Part shown: in pieces, positions 5,855 to 8,332 of the stretch
How the letters are laid out: each line of letters begins with the position of its first letter
Numbering within the stretch: position 1 is the first letter of the stretch
NCBI GenBank assembly: GCA_033763635.1
Contig: JANRKG010000506.1
Coordinates: 1-8,332 of the forward strand
From: JANRKG01 sp033763635
Lineage (GTDB): Bacteria; Cyanobacteriota; Cyanobacteriia; GCF-001939115
Direction: 5' to 3'
Length of the DNA stretch: 8,332 nt
Notes under the pieces: generated by a model
The model's input: the letters and a program-made list of their open reading frames with translations, nothing else
Told to the model about the DNA's origin: nothing
The model's database searches: none
Position numbers and translations under genes: made by a program

Positions 5855-7132
5855 ATGTATGTGGAAGATAACCGTCCTGAAGTCATGGCTCCCGATACCA
5901 TCCATGCAGGTTTCTCCCAGGAATTTGTTGACTCTACAGATACGCTACCACTAGAGGTGGAAACTGAGTTTGCCGAATTAGATCTGGCGATCGATGAAGC
6001 GCCAGAAGACGTTGGGGAGCTACTAGAAGCAGAAGATTTCAGTGAGATTGATATTGCCGCTCTGACCGCTGTTACCGCCACGATCGCGGGCTATGACGGA
6101 TTGGAAGAGCCGATCGAGGGTCTGGAGGAAGAGGGGCGCGACAATGAGAGTACGAATCGTCTGGCGGGGTATAGCAAGTCTTCTTCAGATGATGCGGTAG
6201 GCTCGTTTTTCAAAGAAATGGCCCGCTACCCATTGCTCAAGGCCAACGAGGAAGTAGATCTCGCCCGCCGGGTCAAATTTTTAAGTGACGTAGAAGAGTT
6301 ACAAGAACGTCTCAAGGCGAAACTGGGCCGTATCCCGACCCGTCTAGAAATTGCTGAGACTCTGGAATTAACCGAGCGACAGTTTGAGCATCGGTTGTAT
6401 CAATCGCGGGTTGCCAAGCGCAAGATGATTCGTTCGAATCTGCGGTTGGTGGTGTCGATCGCCAAGCGATACCTGAATCGGGGAGTTCCTTTCCTGGATT
6501 TGATTCAAGAAGGTGCTTTGGGCCTGAATCGGGCAACGGAAAAGTTTGACCCTGACAAAGGATATAAGTTCTCGACCTACGCCTATTGGTGGATTCGGCA
6601 GGGGATCACGCGCACGATCGCCAATGATGCCCGAACGATTCGCCTCCCGGTTCATATTGTGGAGAAGCTGAACAAGCTGAAGAAGGCGCAGCGGGATCTT
6701 AAGCGAGACCTGAATCGAAATCCAACTGAGGAAGAACTGGCGGCATTTCTGGAGGTCACACCTAAGCAGTTGCGTGAGTTGCAGCAGGTTCGGCGACGAT
6801 CGCTCTCCCTGAACCACCGAGTCGGGAAGGGTGAGGACACGGAACTCATTGACCTTCTGGAGGATGGAAATACCCAGGCTCCGGAAGCCCAGATCAGTGA
6901 AGTGATGATGCGTCAGGAAGTCTGGGATGTGCTGGCGGATGTACTGACTCAGCGGGAAAAGGATATCATCTCTCTGCGCTATGGTCTGACAACAGGCGAA
7001 CCCTGCACCCTTGAAGAAGTGGGTGGTCTCTTTAACCTGTCCCGGGAACGGGTGCGTCAGATTCAAAGTAAAGCCATGCGAAAGCTACGCCGTCCCCAAG
7101 TGGCAGCACGGTTGAAAAGCTGGTTGAAGTAA
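5855..7132 (+). CDS. sigC: Group 2 RNA polymerase sigma factor, SigC-like
   Basis: This 425-residue protein is a sigma-70 family factor that directs RNA polymerase to promoters. Residues 1-110 are strongly acidic (Glu/Asp-rich) and lack the Lys/Ala-rich N-terminus of cyanobacterial SigA. Region 1.2 starts near 112 (DDAVGSFFKEMARYPLL). Region 2 (about 190-264) contains RSNLRLVVSIAKRYLNRG, the core-binding DLIQEG and the -10 recognition/melting segment FSTYAYWWIRQ (239-249). Region 3 starts at RLPVHIVEKLNKLKKAQR with NPTEEELA. Region 4.2 is the helix-turn-helix CTLEEVGGLFNLSRERVRQIQ (from 384). FFKEMARYPLL and the acidic N-terminus point to SigC among the group 2 factors, judged from memory; SigA or another group 2 member is less likely. 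The ATG at 5855 has a modest GGAA eight bases upstream; the frame stays open to a TTG at 5819, adding 12 residues. It stands alone after a long gap and converges with chlH. Confidence 0.9.
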   Translation: MYVEDNRPEVMAPDTIHAGFSQEFVDSTDTLPLEVETEFAELDLAIDEAPEDVGELLEAEDFSEIDIAALTAVTATIAGYDGLEEPIEGLEEEGRDNESTNRLAGYSKSSSDDAVGSFFKEMARYPLLKANEEVDLARRVKFLSDVEELQERLKAKLGRIPTRLEIAETLELTERQFEHRLYQSRVAKRKMIRSNLRLVVSIAKRYLNRGVPFLDLIQEGALGLNRATEKFDPDKGYKFSTYAYWWIRQGITRTIANDARTIRLPVHIVEKLNKLKKAQRDLKRDLNRNPTEEELAAFLEVTPKQLRELQQVRRRSLSLNHRVGKGEDTELIDLLEDGNTQAPEAQISEVMMRQEVWDVLADVLTQREKDIISLRYGLTTGEPCTLEEVGGLFNLSRERVRQIQSKAMRKLRRPQVAARLKSWLK

Positions 7133-7134
7133 GG

Positions 7135-7201
7135 AAAAGGCAGAGGGTAAAAAAGGCAGAGGGCAGAAGGTAAGTTAACCTTCTGCCCTCTGCCTTCTGC
7201 C
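7135..7201. repeat. Heptanucleotide (STRR-like) repeats
   Basis: Three heptamers follow each other on the right: TTCTGCC (7181-7187), CTCTGCC (7188-7194) and TTCTGCC (7195-7201). Their complements build the left side (AGGCAG-AGGGCAG-AAGG), and a 13-base block AAAAGGCAGAGGG is repeated at 7135-7147 and 7151-7163. Degenerate heptamer repeats of this kind are common between genes in filamentous cyanobacteria. Confidence 0.7.
7149..7196 (-). terminator. Intrinsic terminator of chlH
   Basis: A perfect 19-pair stem (7153-7171 with 7178-7196) closes a six-base loop. On the minus strand it begins ten bases after the chlH stop codon and is followed by a run of six T (7154-7149) overlapping the foot of the stem, the standard Rho-independent layout. 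For the sigma gene on the plus strand the same hairpin lies 20 bases after its stop codon but without a T-run, so it would be less efficient there. Confidence 0.8.
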
Positions 7202-7205
7202 TTAC

Positions 7206-8332
7206 TTACTCAATTCCCTCAATGCGGTCTTCAACTTCCTGATAGAGTTCCCGCAGTTTTTGCAGGTTCTCTTCGCTAGTCTCCCAGTACCCCCGACCAT
7301 TGACTTCCAGTAATGTCGCAACCATCTTGCGGAAAGAGTTGGGATTGAGGTTCATCAGGCGCTTCTGCATTTCCTCATCCTGAATAAACGTGGCGTTGGT
7401 GTCCTCGTAAATCCAGTTATCCACTGCCCCCGCTGTTGCAGACCAACCCATTGTATTGACCAGGCGTTTTGAGAGTTCCCGCACGCCTTCATACCCGTGA
7501 CTTAACATGCCCTCGTACCACTTGGGATTGAGGAGCTTAGTTCGGGCATCCAGACGTACCGTTTCAGAAAGGGTCCGCACCTGGGCATTGGCGGTGGTGG
7601 TGTCTGCAATGTAGGAAGCGGGCGTTTTGCCATCTCCCCGCAAATTCGCAACTACCTTAGTCGGGTCGGAGTCGAAGTAATGGCTCACATCCGTGAGACT
7701 GATCTCGGAAGAGTCCAGGTTTTGGAAGGTGACTTCCACCGTCTTCATCGACTGCTCAAACACCCGCCGATCCTGATCCATAATCCCTGGATTGTCGGAG
7801 TTGAAGGCAAAGGATTTGCGAGTCAGGTACATTTCCTGTAGCTCTGCCTCACTTTCCCAGGTGCTGTTCTCAACCGCCAGGTTAATATTTGACGAATAGG
7901 AACCAGAGGCATTCGAGAACACCCGGGTTGCAGCCTGCCGCAGGTTGATCCCCAGATCTTCTGCCTGTTTCAGGGCATGCTTGCGAATAAAATTCATCTC
8001 CGGGGGTTCCTCGGCTTCCGCCGCCATTTTGACGGCCCGATCGAGCAAACTCATCTGGTTAATGAACAGATCTCGGAACACGCCAGAGCAGTTCACAACG
8101 ACATCAATCCGAGGACGGCCCAGTTCTTCCAACGGGATCAGTTCCAGCTTATTCACCCGTCCCAGGGAATCGGCTACGGGACGAACCCCAACAAACCAGA
8201 GAATTTGAGCCAGGGACTCCCCATAGGTCTTGATATTGTCCGTTCCCCAGAGAACACAGGCGATCGACTCTGGCCACTGCCCCCGCTGTTGCAGACCAAC
8301 CCATTGTATTGACCAGGCGTTTTGAGAGTTCC
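7206..8332 (-). CDS. chlH: Magnesium chelatase subunit H, C-terminal part (partial)
   Basis: ChlH is the large porphyrin-binding subunit of Mg-chelatase; with ChlI and ChlD it inserts magnesium into protoporphyrin IX, the first committed step of chlorophyll synthesis. About 355 residues of a protein normally about 1,330 long are visible, ending at the TAA at 7206. Recognisable stretches run from WPESIACVLWGTDNIKTYGE through VGVRPVADSLGRVNKLELIP, RPRIDVVVNCSGVFRDLF, SNASGSYSSNIN and GMLSHGYEGVRELSKRLVN to NPNSFRKMVATLLEVNGRGYW, all typical of ChlH. The N-terminal three-quarters lie beyond the window. The frame is open to the edge, but bases 8274-8332 do not encode ChlH in this frame: they copy 7421-7479 exactly, one base out of register. 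The true gene sequence is therefore trusted only up to about 8273. It is probably transcribed alone here and ends at the hairpin at 7149-7196. Confidence 0.95.
   Translation of the reverse strand, partial: NSQNAWSIQWVGLQQRGQWPESIACVLWGTDNIKTYGESLAQILWFVGVRPVADSLGRVNKLELIPLEELGRPRIDVVVNCSGVFRDLFINQMSLLDRAVKMAAEAEEPPEMNFIRKHALKQAEDLGINLRQAATRVFSNASGSYSSNINLAVENSTWESEAELQEMYLTRKSFAFNSDNPGIMDQDRRVFEQSMKTVEVTFQNLDSSEISLTDVSHYFDSDPTKVVANLRGDGKTPASYIADTTTANAQVRTLSETVRLDARTKLLNPKWYEGMLSHGYEGVRELSKRLVNTMGWSATAGAVDNWIYEDTNATFIQDEEMQKRLMNLNPNSFRKMVATLLEVNGRGYWETSEENLQKLRELYQEVEDRIEGIE
7421..7479. repeat. 59-bp exact direct repeat, copy A (native chlH)
   Basis: This copy lies in the normal chlH frame, where it encodes LSKRLVNTMGWSATAGAV and the first bases of the next codon. 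It is identical to 8274-8332, and the bases on its left (GTTAT against ACTCTGG before copy B) do not match. Confidence 0.95.
8274..8332. repeat. 59-bp exact direct repeat, copy B (window edge)
   Basis: All 59 bases equal 7421-7479 in the same orientation, and the match runs to the last base, so it may continue beyond. In the chlH frame it reads as unrelated residues (SIQWVGLQQRGQW) joined to the native PESIACVLWG. The shift between copies is 853 bases, not a multiple of three. The last residues before PES (G-Q-W) fit ChlH, so the junction may lie in a few bases shared by both places. Confidence 0.95.

Noticed and set aside
6368..7066. 232-codon minus-strand frame opposite the sigma factor
   Set aside because: It lies entirely within conserved sigma-70 coding sequence and shows no family features.
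7135..7201. CRISPR array
   Set aside because: The repeats are heptamers without unique spacers of regular length; they fit the STRR class and a terminator.

Overview
The window looks like chromosomal DNA from a cyanobacterium, probably a filamentous or Leptolyngbya/Oscillatoria-type one. It carries the variable subunit of ferredoxin-thioredoxin reductase, the chlorophyll-specific Mg-chelatase subunit ChlH and a group 2 sigma factor of cyanobacterial type. The HIP1 core CGATCG occurs 22 times where about 2 would be expected by chance. There is also a heptanucleotide repeat (TTCTGCC-like) of the kind common in filamentous cyanobacteria. No phage, transposon, CRISPR, tRNA or rRNA gene was seen.

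Layout. 1-253: non-coding, with a GC-rich imperfect inverted repeat. 254-1707 (minus): two-gene unit, short NfeD protein then a stomatin/slipin, a classic membrane-protein pair. 1708-1932: divergent promoter region. 1933-4023 (plus): a 696-residue PP2C-type Ser/Thr phosphatase with an N-terminal four-cysteine motif, a possibly degenerate kinase-like region and a C-terminal membrane anchor. 4163-4387 (plus): ftrV, preceded by two competing stem-loops and a perfect Shine-Dalgarno. 4402-5021 (minus): a conserved-looking 159-residue protein of unknown function behind a tiny predicted membrane protein of 41 residues, convergent with ftrV. 5022-5854: an 830-base AT-rich gap full of small inverted repeats, leading into 5855-7132 (plus), a SigC-like sigma factor. 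7133-7205: a repeat-built terminator. 7206-8332 (minus): the C-terminal part of chlH, running off the window.

Functionally these are housekeeping genes: membrane quality control (NfeD/stomatin), signalling (PP2C), light-dependent redox control (FTR), alternative transcription (sigma) and chlorophyll synthesis (ChlH). No evident pathway joins them all; only NfeD/stomatin and the 41/159-residue pair look like operons.

The oddest things are (i) an exact 59-bp direct repeat that replaces chlH sequence at the right-hand edge, in the wrong frame, most simply a contig-end chimera; (ii) the long, repeatedly foldable region ahead of the sigma factor; and (iii) the composite phosphatase. I do not see convincing evidence for an entirely new multi-gene system.
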